Of a DNA stretch of 64,000 nucleotides, positions 9,254 to 21,775 are shown one piece after another. The stretch comes from Thalassia testudinum. Its lineage: Eukaryota > Streptophyta > Magnoliopsida > Alismatales > Hydrocharitaceae. The stretch spans positions 95,024,001 to 95,088,000 of the forward strand of contig JAZHRO010000073.1 of the NCBI GenBank assembly GCA_037157565.1. The letters run 5' to 3'. The notes under the pieces were generated by a model. The model worked only from the letters and a program-made list of their open reading frames with translations. It did not search any database and was not told the DNA's origin. The position numbers were made by a program, and so were the translations under genes. How positions within the stretch are numbered: the stretch's first letter is position 1; each line of letters opens with the position of its first letter.

Positions 9254-10642
9254 GCACTACCGCAGGAAGAATTGGGGAGATGAGAAGGGAAAAGGGATGA
9301 GAGAAATGACGCCGCAAAGGTACACTTGATTACAAATCAATACAGTCAAGTTCCTAACCTCTACAGTGTGCCCTTAGACCTAAAGATCTAAGTTACCTAC
9401 TATCACGAACTATGGAACCGAATGAGAGCACCGCGGAACCACCGGGCCAGATTGAAAGGCCGTTTGCCCCAGTCTTAGACACCCGATAGCACGCGGGAAC
9501 TCTTACCAGCACGTAGTCGCTACACACAGGTAGTTAGACCTTCAATCCTTAGTAAGGGTCAAGTTACTACCAGTTTTAATTAGAGGCTTAGGGTCAAGTG
9601 CTTTTGGAATGTGAAGGGCGTTGTTTACGGGTAATGCCCAAGTGATTGCTTTTAAGAATGTGTAAGAACAAGCATGCAACGGGGAAATCTCCCCGAATTG
9701 AAGTTTTTATTGGCGAATGGTTTTTAGAGTTCAGCCTTAAGTAGTATGAATTTTAGGGTTTTGCTGAATTACCGATTCAACCAATCTCCGGGTTTTTGCA
9801 AAAATACAGGTTTTCCTTCTAAAACCCAAGAAACCCTTCTTCAATTATCAGTTAGTTAATGCATGCTTAAAATGCAATGGGCTACCCTAAATGGAGATTT
9901 CTAAGTGTGGATGCAGGAATCAGTTTTATATCAATGTGACAGGGAGCCAAAGCACTTCAATTCAAGTGCTCCCAATCACTAGAAATGATTTCCACACACA
10001 AGGCTTCAACCAAAAGATAAAGAAAATAAAATTGTTGGGGTTGAAGTATTCAGGATCGAATCACAGGCAAGTTTGAAAAGTCGTGGTGGGGTTAGAATCA
10101 ACTCAATTCCAAGTCTCCCCACCAAAAATGTGATCCTGAATTAAAGATAAGTGAGGCAAAAGAGGGATACAAGCAATCTTTTTCTTTGCCTCAAAGAATA
10201 CTTCCCACGGCGAAAAATCTAAGAATCAAGATTCTCGGATTTTCGCTATGCGAAGTAAGGCGGGAAATCCCAGGACAGTGGGAGTGAAGACAACCAATCA
10301 ATCAAGTGAATTTTAATCCACTTGCCCTCAAGAAATCCCAAGAAGCTTTTCTAGTTTTTAGTTTTTAAAATTTTTTTTTTTTTTTTTTTTATTGTGGTGG
10401 CAAGTTAACCCTAATTTGATGAGAAAAGAAAACCTACTTGTTCGGCAACGTGTGCGAACCTCCAATGCGATGTCGACGTCTTCACGCTCTCGTTCCCGCC
10501 TTGGATCTGCTCACGTCCTCGACTTCGTCAGCCTTCTTCTCCTTCCACCAGGTTCACCTGCACACCAAAAAACAACAATACCCGTGAAGAGAGAAGATAC
10601 AAATTTAAAGGAATTGGATAGAAACTTACTCGAAAGCGCACC
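9254..10642 (-). other. 5' leader of element A
   Basis: About 1.4 kb between primer site and gag with no convincing ORF. It is alignable with the leaders of C1 (47802-49182) and C2 (39589-40964). It holds a T-run at 10371-10390 and, on the sense strand, GTGTGCAGGTGAACC about 100 nt after the primer site. Confidence 0.75.
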
Positions 10643-10660
10643 TCCCCGGCAGCGGCGCCA
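10643..10660 (-). promoter_or_regulatory. Primer binding site, tRNA-Asp type, element A
   Basis: Plus strand TCCCCGGCAGCGGCGCCA, which equals the 3' end of plant tRNA-Asp (as remembered: TCCCCGGCAACGGCGCCA) with one mismatch. Minus-strand DNA synthesis would start here. Athila elements are known to use tRNA-Asp. Confidence 0.9.
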
Positions 10661-11348
10661 GAAAAGTCATGATGGTCGGCCCGGATGGGTTGTTAATATG
10701 ATGATTTTATCGTTGAAATATATATAGTGGTTAACCTAATTTGAACCTAACCATCTCTTTACAGAAATTTTTAACCTGGCCTACTTGATTTTATCTTGTC
10801 GCTTTTAGGCCCAGGGTCGAACTCAGGGAAGTGGGGTTCAAGTCGAGTTCCTACGTTGTCCTTAAAACGCGTCTCTTCCGTTCGTTTATTGTGTTTTTGG
10901 TATTTTTCTTATTTAGGTTTTTTTCTGGTAATCCTTGTTCTTGAGGCACACCCTCAAAATTGTGTCCTTGGCTTTTAGCCAAAACAGAGTTCCAAAACAC
11001 GCCTTGCTACTCGCAAGACGGGGTACCTGCAAATCAAAGATTATCTTTTCACTTTTATACCTTTTTTTATCTTTTTACTAAGAAGGAAGATAACAGATAG
11101 AAAGTAAATATAGTAGCTATAGATATATATTTATATGTAGTATATATATAAAGGGGTGGGGGTGGAGGTGACGATGGAGTGTAGCACTATGTCGAGTCAA
11201 TTGACGTCTAGAGAGACGCAACCAACACGACTATGTGCCGCGTGGAGTGTGGATGGAGGATGGATGATGTATGGGACCACGCTTTTTTTGTACGCGTGTA
11301 TCAGGGAATATCAACAACTGGTGCAGATATCCCCGCGATACAGCGTAT

Positions 11349-11822
11349 AATAAATAACATGAAAGTATATGTACATATGTATGTATATAAATATATCTAT
11401 ATATATATATAAATATATAGTTATATATGTATAGATATATATATATATAGATATATATGTGTATATATATGTATATAAGTATATATATATATTACTATAT
11501 ATATGTATATATATATATGTATATAAGTATATATGTATCTAGATATATATATATATGTGTGTATATATATAAGTATATAGATATGTATATATATATATGT
11601 ATATAAGTATATATGTATATATATATATAAGTATATGTATAAGTATATAGATATGTATATACGTGTATATATATATATATATAGAGATATATTATATATA
11701 TATGTATGTATACATAACTATATAGATATACTATGTATATAAGTATATATATATAATAGATATATGTATGTATATATATATATATGTATGTATATATATG
11801 TTACTATATATAACTATACGTA
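11349..11822. repeat. (TA)n-rich microsatellite in 5' LTR of element A
   Basis: Near-identical partner of 62-540, differing by about a 2-base repeat step. Confidence 0.95.
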
Positions 11823-12519
11823 TAGTGTAAGTGTGTGTGTGGGTGTGTGTGTGTGTCGGTGAAGATGTGTGTGTGTTGGTGTAGTGTGTGTCTGTGAGTG
11901 AGTGAAAAAGAGAGAGAATACGTGAGAGAGAGAGCGGGAGAGAGAGATCAGCAGAGAGAGAGAGAGCGGACTGGAGAGATCGAGAGCGCGGACAATGGCA
12001 GCGAGTTAAGTCGTCTGCTCGCGGCGGCGGACGTCTGACGCCGCGTCGTCTGAAGGCGGAGGCGGACGTCTGAAGACGGCGGGTGCGGGCGCGCCTTCGC
12101 GTAGGGTTCTGCAGGCCTGCGCGAAGGCGACGGGCGGGCGAAGGCGTGGAGGAGCGAGCGTGGAGGAGGTCTGCAGGTGGTCGCGGAGGGTCGCGGAGGA
12201 GGACAGGGGGCGGCGCGAGGCCGAAGCCGGCCGCTGCAGTGCGCGCGGCGGACGGCTACAGGTGCAACTGCGAGGCGGACAGAACGGAGACGGAGGCGGG
12301 GAACGGGCCTGCAAGCGCGCGCGGAGGGTTGCGCGCCTGCGGGGAAGGTCGCGGAGGAGGCAGGGGGTGCTGCTGCTGCTGCTGTCGCCGCGGTTTAGCT
12401 GCTGCTGCTGCTGCTTCAAGCTTCGGAGCTTGAAGCGGCAGCAATGGCGTGGAGACGAATACGAAGAGAAAAGAAAACACCACGCCCACCGGCTCGTTGA
12501 AGAGCTGGGCGGTGGTGCC

Positions 12520-12548
12520 CCCACTGTGGTGGTGTGCACCACAGTGGG
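12520..12548 (-). other. Perfect 11-bp hairpin, 5' LTR of element A
   Basis: Same arms and loop as 1243-1271. Confidence 0.7.
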
Positions 12549-12675
12549 TTCTCCTGCTCGCCGGGTGCCTCCTCGACGGAGGGTCGACGTATGGGAGGGG
12601 AAAGCGGTGGAGAAGATGGCTGCGGGTTTTTTCAGCAGCTGCCGCAGCTACCCTTGCGAGGATGAAGCTGCAGCT

Positions 12676-12684
12676 ACTTATAGA
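12676..12684 (-). promoter_or_regulatory. TATA box of element A 5' LTR
   Basis: CTATAAG on the minus strand; this copy would drive genomic RNA of the element. Confidence 0.6.
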
Positions 12685-13077
12685 GGAGGGGAGAGTGGCG
12701 TGCCGGCTGCAGCAAGGAGAGGGTGTGCGAGTTGCAGCTATAGGGAGCGGCGTTGGCAGGGAGACGTGACGGGAAGAAGTGCAGCGTGGCTGCTGCATGC
12801 AGCTGCGGGAAGAGTGCAGCCGCGGGAAGGATGCAGCCGCGGGAAGGAGAGAAAAGAAGAAATCAAGAGGAAAAATAAAAAGAGGGTGATTTTGCAAGGA
12901 GGCACTTGAAGAAAAATGTAACTATGTAGGCGATTGTTTCACTCCTCTTCCTCTCTTGATTAAATGCATGCATGCAAGTGTTTTTACAAATGCGATTACA
13001 GGATCCTATTATACAATGTTAATGCTAGAAAATAGCACAAGAAGGCGTTATTACAGGCGTGTTTTGAGGTGCAAACA

Positions 13078-13606
13078 GCTGCCTCGTTCCCATTCTTCCT
13101 GCTTCGCCCTCCTTTGTCCTACTTCGTCCTCCTTCGTCCAGGCGTCGTCCCGTCCGGCACGTCCTCCAAGCGACCGTCGAGGAGGATATTTCTTTCCCCA
13201 TTATTTTTACTGCTTTCTAGAATAGATTTACTACTTTCTAGAGTAGATTTACTGCTTTCTAGTGTAATCATTTTCCCGCTTTCTAGTCGTAATGTTTAGT
13301 GTAATGAACAATCTATCTGATTATGGAATCCCATGTTCATTCAACATCTTTTTTTTGGTTTCTGTTTTTAATATTCTCTCTCTCTTACTCTCTCTCTCTC
13401 TCTTTCTCTTTTATTTAGTGTAAATAGAAGATAGTTCTAATCAATTAATTTACTTCGTGACAAAATAAAATCAAACGCAAATTTTTTAAATCAAACGTCC
13501 ACTTCCCTGTGTTCGACCCAGGATTTTCATTCCGGTATAAATTTTATTTGTTGAACACAAGTTCTTCGCTTTCAAACTACAACGACAAGGTTTTCAAAAC
13601 CAAACA
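13078..13606 (+). repeat. LTR remnant on plus strand, interrupted by element A
   Basis: Starts at the A insertion point and ends where element B RNase H begins. It contains CTTCCCTGTGTTCGACCCAGG at 13503-13522, the motif found near the 3' end of LTRs in this window, so it looks like the 3' part of a plus-strand LTR that had inserted into B. Its other half would lie left of the window. Confidence 0.5.
13207..13285 (+). repeat. Four short tandem repeats of about 21-23 bases
   Basis: Units are variants of TTTACTGCTTTCTAGAGTAGA; the fourth is more diverged (TTCCCGCTTTCTAGTCG). Confidence 0.75.
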
Positions 13607-14905
13607 CGTTAGCATAGCAGCCGGGACGTTCAACATTTTGATCTCGTTCTGGGCTCTGAAGAGCAAGTATGACCTAAATTTCTTCAACCTGAATACCACG
13701 GCTAGTAATTCTTTCTTAGTGATTGTATAGTTACGCTAAGCCTCGTTCAGCATTTTGCTAGCGTAGTATATTACAAATGGATGGCGCTCCCATCGTTGGC
13801 CAAGAACGGCTTCGACAGCAAAGTCGGAGGCGTCACACATCATCTCAAAGTCGAGCGACCAGTCGTGGGGTTGGAGAATAGGTGCACTGGATACAGCGCT
13901 TTGCAAGGTCTCGAAAGCGCTGAGACACGAGGAGTCAAAATCAAAGGGCCTGTTGGTTACCAAAAGATTCGTTAATGGATGAGCAATTCTCAAGAAATCT
14001 CGAATGAATCTTTGATAAAATCCGACATGCCCTAAGAATGATCTGATTTGCCTAATCAAGCTAGGCGAAGGTAATCATGCAATGATTTCAGACTTAGCTC
14101 TATCGACCTCGAGTCCATTAGAGGAGATCCTGTGACCTAGTACGATGCCATCCCACACCATAAAATGGCTTTCTTCTCATGAAAGTACTAGGTTAACCTC
14201 TATACATCTCCTTATAATCTTTGTGAGGTTATCAAGACAAGATAAGAAATCGTCTCCAAACATGGAGAAGTCATCCATGAACACTTCTACACAGTCCCCG
14301 ATCATGTCTGAAAGATGGCCATCATGCATCGTTGAAAAGTAGCTAGTGCATTGCAGAGGCCGAAAGGCATCCACTTAGAAGCGAATGTTCCAAAGGGATA
14401 AGTAAAAGTTGTCTTGTCTTGATCTTCCGAGTTGATTGCAACTTGATTGTACCCAGAGTATCCATCCAGAAAATAAAAGAAACTATGCCTAGCTAGCCGA
14501 TCTAGAATCTGATCAATAAAGGGTAAAGGAAAATGATCCTTTTTGGTAGATGAGTTTAGCTTCCTATATTCAATGCAGACTCGCCAAGAAGTTGTTGTGT
14601 GGGTCGAGATGGATTCTCCCAATTCATTTTTATTACGGTGAGTCCCGCCTTTTTGGGCACTATCTGAATGGGACTCACCCACTGGCTGTTTAAATAGGAT
14701 AGATAATGCCTGCGTCTAGCCATTTAATGATCTCCTTCTTGATACCCTCCAACATATTTAGAATTAGGAGTCTCTGAGGTTGTCTCGATGGTCTCACCCC
14801 TTCATCAGTGTAGATATGGTGAGTGCAATATGAGGGGCGAATCCCGTGGAGATCAGTAATGCCCCACCAGATAGCAACCCTATGTGCTTGCAGAATGGAG
14901 ATCAA
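13607..14905 (-). pseudogene. RT and partial RNase H, element B
   Basis: Broken into at least four frames. Recognisable parts: MISILQAHRVAIWW (14905 on), SWRVCIEYRKLNSSTKKDHF (near 14580), FYFLDGYSGYNQVAI, the catalytic FMDD near 14281-14270, IRSFLGHVGFYQRFI (14059 on) and RNase H with CDASD, then KMLNEA followed by a stop at 13736. The catalytic Asp pair is still present but the frame is not. Confidence 0.88.
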
Positions 14906-15853
14906 TTGGTGTTCCTAATCTAGAGTCAAGTGAGCATTGATAATCACGGGATATGTCTCACTTTCTCCTAGAAACACATACTTGAGCGAATCAGGTAAAG
15001 GCTATAACTCTAGTAGCGGAGGGTGGGGAGGGGGGTTATGCAGGGGAGGAGAGAAACAATAGCGAAAATTTGCTGATCTTGACTAATGAAGAATCCGTTT
15101 GCAGTTGTCATGTAATCCTGTCTCAATATATCAGTGCTAAATAGGATAGGATAGTCAAGATCAGGGGTGTTAGGAGCAGATGAACACCCATGACAACTAG
15201 ATCCATGGGACGACATGTGTAAGTCATTAGTCTTAGTCCCATGTGGATCGCGATCTAAGACCCTTGATAGTGAAGATATATGTGCCATTAGGTCGCTGCA
15301 GAGGAGCCCAATGTTCCCACAGAAAGCTGAATCTTCATCTTCACTATCCTCCTCGATCAAATCGCAATTAAAGTTCTTTGATGGCCTGAAAATGTCCAGT
15401 CTAAGCTTTTCGTTACCCAGGGCAATCTCCATGCACCCTGATGCACAGTCGATGTTTGCGCTGGTGGTTGCCAAAAATGGGTGACCTAGAATAATCGGTG
15501 CATCACGGAGATTAGGATGAACCTTCATATCGAGAACAAAAAAAGTCTGCTGGAAAGTAGAATCCTTGGACTTTTACGATCACATTTTCAACCATCCCCC
15601 TCGACGTTTTTACCGATCGGTCAACCAACTGTATGGTAACTGAGGTGGGCTTTAACTCCCCAAATCGAAATCGATCAAATACAGCGGTGGGAGTTAGGTT
15701 GATGGATGACCCTAAACCAAGAAGGGCCCTATCAAAAGGGGAATCCTAGAAAAAGTAGGAAACCAGTGGTGTGCCTGAGTCCTTTCTGGGTAGTAAGTCA
15801 GCTAGAATAACTGCGTTGGCTTCCTAAGATAATACCGCTTGTCGTTTGATTCT
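14906..15853 (-). pseudogene. Protease and linker, element B
   Basis: APIILGHPFLATTSANIDCASG (from about 15510) is the end of the aspartic protease. The active-site segment at about 15707-15737 reads LLGLGSS where A has LLDLGSS, so the catalytic Asp codon is now Gly. The linker contains acidic stretches like those in A (EEDSEDEDSAF). Confidence 0.82.
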
Positions 15854-17194
15854 CTACTGTCGCTTCAGAGTACAGTAGTCCTTAAAGAACCTAGCAATAG
15901 AAGGGATGTGATCTATTGCTTCGAGGAGACGGACATGAATGTGAACTTCCTTGAACATAGATTTCAGGTCCTTAAAATTCTGGGTGTCCTTTCTCCGTGT
16001 TGAATCTCGCGTTAGGGCTGCGGGAAAAGGGATGGGATTTTTAGGGTCTAGGGGATTCTTTCCTTTATCTAATGAAGATGGCTTGTGAGAGGAAGAGGGT
16101 TGTGAGGCATCTTGTGGTAGAGTGTAAGAAAAATCATTACCCGCTTGCTTAGGTAGCGGGTCCTGTGCAGTCTTTCCACTCCTTAAGGTGACAGCTGTTG
16201 CATTGGCGTGTTGTCCATGCAGGAGCAGAGGAGCGGGTTGGTCTGGATACACAGGGCTTGGCAATAGAGGTGGTTGACCGAGCCCATAACCAGGTGATGC
16301 AGGAGGTGCTTGGATAATAGCATGTGCCTGCCCCTGTGGTGCTTGGAATCTAGGTGGGGCACCCTGATTCTACACATATCTCAGGTTTGGGATAGGTTGG
16401 GAGGGCAAAGCTCCCTATGATCTATGCTCCTACATTATCTAGTTTTGCATGTTCTGTATGCTCGATATTTGATCAGCCATTTCCTTCATTATTTACAAGT
16501 TGTCATGAGTAGATTTCTGAATTAATGCCTGCAATTCCTCCTTCAACGACTCCAAAGGTTCAGCCTGCTTTGGAGGGTAGCTGGCAGCTTGGTGCAGTGG
16601 CTGATAGATAAAGCGTGTCTGTTGCTGTTGAGATGGGAATGGCTGCTACCTAGGATACGTGTTCTACGCATTCCCGTATTCTCTGGTCTAGTAGTGTGGA
16701 GCTTGACTCAGTCTCTGTGGGTTACCATACTAGGAGAAATTGAAATGCTAGCGCCAACCAGGGTTATATGTTTTAGAATACTAGTTGTTATGCCTGTAAC
16801 CTTGAATGGCATTGACATCTTCATAAGCCGAAGATGTCCCAGATGCGAATTCATCAGAAGAATACGCACTTGCATCGTCATGTGGTGTGTAACCCTGACC
16901 TTGATTGTATGGTGCCAGATCCATATTGTTCATGGGTTCTTGGTATGCATGATCCTGCGAAGATGGAGAGAAAACATCCCGAGTGAACGGGTATGTACAA
17001 GCAGAGGGGGCTCAAGATGCTTGAGAGGAGTAAGGTGGAGCAGTGTTGCCAGAAGATCCGAATCTTGCTCGCATTAATTCATCGAGCTTCTTATCGAGCA
17101 GATCCACCTTATCCAACTTTTTGGTGATAATGTCCATGTCGGCTCGGGTAGACTCGGCTTGAGCTTCATGGACATTAACTCGTTTCTGTCCAGG
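15854..17194 (-). pseudogene. Gag C-terminal region, element B
   Basis: The proline-rich stretch and the conserved FKEVHIHVRLLEAIDHIPSI (about 15960-15900), matching FRDVEIKVPLLEAIDHIPTV of A, are legible. The rest (16270-17190) is decayed, with stops in all frames. Confidence 0.7.
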
Positions 17195-18121
17195 TCACTG
17201 GAACTGGTTCATTGAGGCGATGTTCATCAAGTTCTCTACTAAGGACTCGAGCAGTTCAATTGCACTATTATCATCCTTTGCAAGAAAATTCCCACAGCTA
17301 GATGCATCGGCCAGGTACCGATGTGTGTCATCCAGCCCATGGTAAAATACTTGAGCGAGGTGCCATTTGGGTATACCATGGTGTGGGCACTTCCTGAGAA
17401 GATCATGGAATCTATCCCAGGCGTCATGCAGCTTCTCTCTAGGGCCTTGGGGAAAGGTCATGATCGCGTGCCTCATAGCATTTGTTTGATTGATCGGGAA
17501 GAACTTTTGGAGGAATTCGCAATGTAATTCCTCACAGGTTTCAATTGATCTCCCAATGGTCTTCAACCAATAAGCAGCTTTATCCTTGAGAGAAAAAGGA
17601 AAAAGCTTCATGAGAACAATTGCACTGTCTATATTCCTCGGTCGAACTGACTCTGCAATCTGACTCAGGTCTTCAAGGTGTTGGAAGGGATCCTCATTTG
17701 AGTTTCCATGGAAATGAGTATGAACTAGACTTATGATATTCGGCTTTAACTTGAATGCATCTCCGCCTGTGGGAATCTGGACCTGAGGTGCTATGATTGT
17801 TACCACCGGATCGTAGAAGTCCAACAGTTGTTCTCCGCGTGGTGGATGCTGCATCCTATCGAGTGTTGTGAGAATCTAGTCGATGCTCTACTCATATTTT
17901 TGTTCTGTTTCCTCGACCCTAGCTTCCAAACAAGCCATTGGGTCTTGATTCTTAGGGTCCTGTCGAACTCGAGGATCGAGATTAGCCATCTCAGCTAATC
18001 GGGTGGAGGAAGGTTGAGAAGAGAGGTCGGGCGAAAATCGCCTTTGCCGCCTTGGGTTTGGCTCCCAAGGTCCCGCTAGTTCAGGTCTTAATGACCTTCT
18101 TACTTGCATACACCAAATCAA
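17195..18121 (-). pseudogene. Gag N-terminal and core region, element B
   Basis: The core (17854-17195, 219 residues) includes KLKPNIISLVHTHFHG, AAYWLKTIGRSIET, DAWDRFHDLLRKCPHHGIP and ADASSCGNF, the same block order as A. An upstream piece (18121-17888) starts MIWCMQVRRSLRPE and is separated by in-frame stops near 17880. Identity to A gag is clearly lower than between A and C. Confidence 0.85.
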
Positions 18122-19279
18122 CGGGTTGGTGTAGTCAAGCAGAACAAGGCTAAGGACTTGTTAATCAGAGTGGTCCTTTAGATCAGATGACCGGATTTTT
18201 CGTTTATGTTTTTGTTATTAAAAATTCGATGAGAAACAAACTGTAAGGAATTTACGCCTCTTAGGCTAACTCGGCAAGTCTGGTTACGAGGGGACTACAA
18301 GAAAGGTTCTCCCTTCAACTTTCCCCTTCGATTCCGTTACCCCACAGCCGTGTTCGTTTGACACTACCCCGCAGGCTTAGTCACCAGGTTTTGCAAGAGA
18401 GGTTAGAACTACCCAGTAGTTTCAAGACAAATGTAGGTTATTTGATGTATTTTCATGAATTCTTAACATGTTTCTTCAATTTAGTAGATGGTGGGTAGCC
18501 CACAAGGTGACTCGCCTCACCGACTACCTTTTGGGCTCGTCCAAGTCCAAGTTAGTCAATGTGGTCCTATTGGCTTATGCACTTCTAAGTTCTTTTTTAA
18601 ATTGAAGACCACAATTCAAATGTATACACTATGGTAAGATGGAATCTAAATGATTTGAAACTTGGCAGAAAGATTTCTCTTTCAATAATCTTTTCAAAGA
18701 GTATTTTTCCAAAATTTTTTCTATTTCCAACAATTAGTTATGAATTTTTACCAACTAGGGGTCAAATCTAGGATTTAGACCCTATTTTCGTTTCTCTATT
18801 AGAAAAATTACCAAATATGCTCCAAAAATTTTGTAAAAATATGATATTAAAAGATAATTTGATTATCTTTCACACTGCACAAATTTTGAATAAATCTAAT
18901 TTGTATGTTAGTTAGAATTGATTTCTAAATTTCATAAAAGTTCTATTTTCAAGCAATCTGACCATTATGTACTCCACGAATTTTTAAAAATTCCATAGTA
19001 GGAATTTCTTCTTGTGAAAGATGGTGTTGGAAAGATAATTTGACGATCTAGTTCTAGTTCAAATTTCAAGATTTTTGGAGTATCAGAAACATGGCTATTG
19101 AATTTTAAAAGTGAGACTTACTTTCTAGCCAAGTTTCTAATAAGAATATGTAAACCTGATTTTTGCAATGCCTACTTTTCCTCGTTCGTTGCTTCATGTC
19201 ATTGTTCCTACACACAAAAATACTATATTAGAGATAAAATCAAAAGTCACCATGTCTCCTTAGATCACATAAAAAATTA
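18122..19279 (-). other. 5' leader of element B
   Basis: AT-rich, no coding ORF. It has the same position and general layout as the A leader, but no tRNA-Asp primer site could be recognised near 19250-19290. Confidence 0.5.
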
Positions 19280-20770
19280 TCACATTTTAGTATAGTGTAA
19301 AATACGTCTCGAGCAAATAAAATAACAGAACTTGGTGAGTCCCGGTCAATTATAGGGAGGCAGAAAGTACTTTTGATTTCATACGTTGTTCCAAATATAA
19401 ATGCTAAATAGTATAGACACAATATGTTTAACAATCAAAAGAGTTTGAACTTGAATTGTATATATATAACTCGATAAATTCTAACATAAATGTAAACTAC
19501 TTATGTAACTAAACGATGGCACCACGGGTGGTTCGTGATGGCCTTTCGGAGAGGTTGGGAAAAGCAACAACAATCCATCGGTGTGGCCCAATGGATGCTT
19601 CAGATGGAGGTGCAGAGACAGATGCATAGAAGACGGGAAGAAGAAAGAGAGAGAGAGGTTGAAGGAGGAAGAAGAAGAATTAAGAGAATTGCCTTTCCAA
19701 GGGGGCCCTTAGGCCTCTTTCTATAGCCTTAGTGAAGGGCAATTAAGGTATTTGGCCCTGATTAAGCCTTCCAAATCCATCTTTTATCCTCGATTTAATC
19801 TGGTGTTGCCATGTGGCAACCTGTCGAGCATCGATCCTCCATTGCACGGCTGCAGATCTTCCTCGTGCGTGCCTTCGTTTCCTCTCCTTCGCCACTCACC
19901 ACTTTTGAGTGCCTGATCGTTAGCTGTCTGATCGTAAATGTGCACCTTTGAATCCTAAAATGCTCGCATGCGCATCTCCATATGCATCATCGCACGCGTT
20001 CTTGATTTAGCGCCCCCGCTCCTACCACGCGTTTGCGGTCGAGCCACCCGATGAAGATCTGGTGGATAATTGCGACCACGCTAGCCGCTTCTCCTGATTT
20101 CATACCGGGCACACTTCGATCTCGCATCACCCGCTGTATGTTAGGTGCCTTCTCCGCTGCGCTACGCATGCAAATTGTCAGGCCTTCCATTTCTTTTGCG
20201 GCTGCTCTCGACTGTTGGATGGGAATCCAACGATCGAGATCTCTCCTTCGCGTGATGAGGTGGTTGGAGGCGGTGATGTGGCTGCATTGCTGTCGTTGGA
20301 TGACGATCCAATGGCCCGCGATTCTCCTTTCCAAATTGGGCCGTGGTGAGGGGTGGCTACGATGGTGCTACTTGGCACCATCATGGCCATCCATCTTCTT
20401 CTCTTTGTATCTAATGATGTAGTCCTCCGATTAAGTTGATTTCTATGCCATTGGATTGCGAACGTCGATCCGGATCCATCTGTATAGTTGTATTTGTCAT
20501 CTGAGGTTCAAGTATTCTTCAATTTCCCCTTGGCTCCTACTTCTTCTGTGGACTCCCTAGGGTGCTATGGGAGTCTGATTGATACGCTCCTGGAAGCATT
20601 GGACTCCCGTTGTTATTCCGAACAGATCCATAAGGTTGGATCAATCATCCGCAGCCTTGGGTTACCTGCAATTAATAATACCTCTCAAATAGCACATTAT
20701 TATGTATAAAACATATAAATCATATAAGATGCAAAGTACGATGTGTATGCATGCAGAATGCCCATGTTAA
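19280..20770 (-). repeat. LTR-like sequence, E type, probably 5' LTR of element B
   Basis: The sense strand has CTGCCTCCCTATAATTGACC at 19343-19362, the motif near LTR 3' ends. 20400-20690 aligns with E LTR 30750-31010 and C2 37750-37890 (shared blocks around GGACTCC and GATCCAT). Ends are approximate. Confidence 0.55.
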
Positions 20771-20789
20771 GCTAGGTTCTACCTTAATT

Positions 20790-21775
20790 CAGGAAAATTA
20801 GGGCTTATGATTGCTGCACAATCAAACACACCACCACTGGTAGCCATATCCACCACCGATAGTTGCCAACCAGCCTCCTTCGACCTCAAATCCACCTTCA
20901 GCCAGTGCAGACAGCTCTCAGAAGTGACTTGGGCTTCCAATTGCAAAGAAGCAATGTAGCAACAGCCTCAATTTCACGAGAGCATTCACAACTACAAAGA
21001 AGAAGAAATCCTGTTGTTTAGTCCCACATCGTGGTCACCAAATCGAGCGAAGCACATAAAAGGAATTTGTGCCAAGGCCTCATTGCCTCTTCACACGAGG
21101 GGTGAGGTCCCTCTCACTCCTGGCTCCACTCCTCTCTCACTATTCACAGCTAGTGAGCCTGGACCCTATACTCGACCAGATTACCCGATTAGCTACCCAA
21201 TTAGGAGAGATTCTAAGGAGGGTAGGGGTAGGTTTTGGACCTTGAGATGCATGCCTTGTGTGCTAATACTTAGCATCTCTTAGGCTTTGTGAGGCCCTTG
21301 AGCCTGTACGATTGTGCCTTGGCCTTGTGTTGAGACTTTAGTATTTAAGGCATCTGTGCCTTGCTTGCGATGTCTGATTTGGTTGGTTCTATGGATTTAT
21401 TCGAGCTATTGGCTGATATATGGTTCAGGCTCCTATTGGAAAATTTGAGTTGTGGAATATATGCTTAATTTAAGGGATTAAGTGGTGATTTAAGTTACCA
21501 TTCTTTTTCGGGTTTCTAATTTATTTTTACCCCATTAACTCTTGAGATACATTTGTATTAGTGAATACATTTTTCAAGTATATTATTCATTGAATATCTT
21601 GATTGTGATCCCTTATTGTGCTCATCTGTTATTAATTATGATTAGTGTTGTTAATTCCAAATTTGCTCCTTACGAATGACCTCGGACTCACTTGTGTTTT
21701 CGAGTTTATAAATTTTAAATGTTGTTGCAATTTTTGCCACTATACTATGACGCTATACTTTAACAACGACTCTCG
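20790..21775 (+). repeat. 3' half of a D-related LTR
   Basis: Contains the D-LTR landmarks in order: TCCCACATCG, GGGGTGAGGTCCC (21101-21113), TAGGGGTAGGTTTTGG, then TTGCTCCTTACGAATGACC (21664-21682) and an end at CTCTCGTGCA. The start is lost. The 3' end matches that of LTR G (27041). Confidence 0.65.

Larger units (their letters stand above)
1..13077 (-). mobile_element. Element A: Athila-type Ty3/gypsy LTR retrotransposon, nearly complete, inactive
   Basis: Read on the minus strand the order is 5' LTR (10670-13077), tRNA-Asp primer site, leader, gag, protease-RT-RNase H, integrase, long 3' UTR, polypurine tract, 3' LTR (1800 down to the window edge). This gag-PR-RT-RH-INT order is Ty3/gypsy, and the protein families plus tRNA-Asp priming place it in the Athila lineage. 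There is no env-like ORF between integrase and the 3' LTR. The two LTR copies share about 1.8 kb with roughly 20 substitutions and a few small indels by eye (about 1%). The coding region is broken at three points (stop at 8330-8332, 1-nt deletion near 7862, stop at 4434-4436). The right flank is an older LTR scrap; the left flank is outside the window, so no target duplication can be checked. Confidence 0.93.
10670..13077 (-). repeat. 5' LTR of element A
   Basis: About 2408 bases. The outer end is sharp: similarity to the left LTR stops after GGTGCAAACA at 13077, giving TGTTTGCACC as LTR start. The inner end is uncertain by about 9 bases (10661-10670), because the C LTRs begin directly after the primer site while here TG first occurs at 10670. 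The T-arm-like motif is at 10810-10830. Confidence 0.9.
13607..20770 (-). mobile_element. Element B: old Athila-type relic
   Basis: Minus-strand order: 5' LTR-like sequence (about 19280-20770), leader, gag, protease, RT, part of RNase H. It is cut off inside RNase H at about 13607-13635 by the plus-strand LTR scrap, so integrase and 3' LTR are missing. Many stops and frameshifts, and protein divergence from A, make it much older than A or C. Confidence 0.85.
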
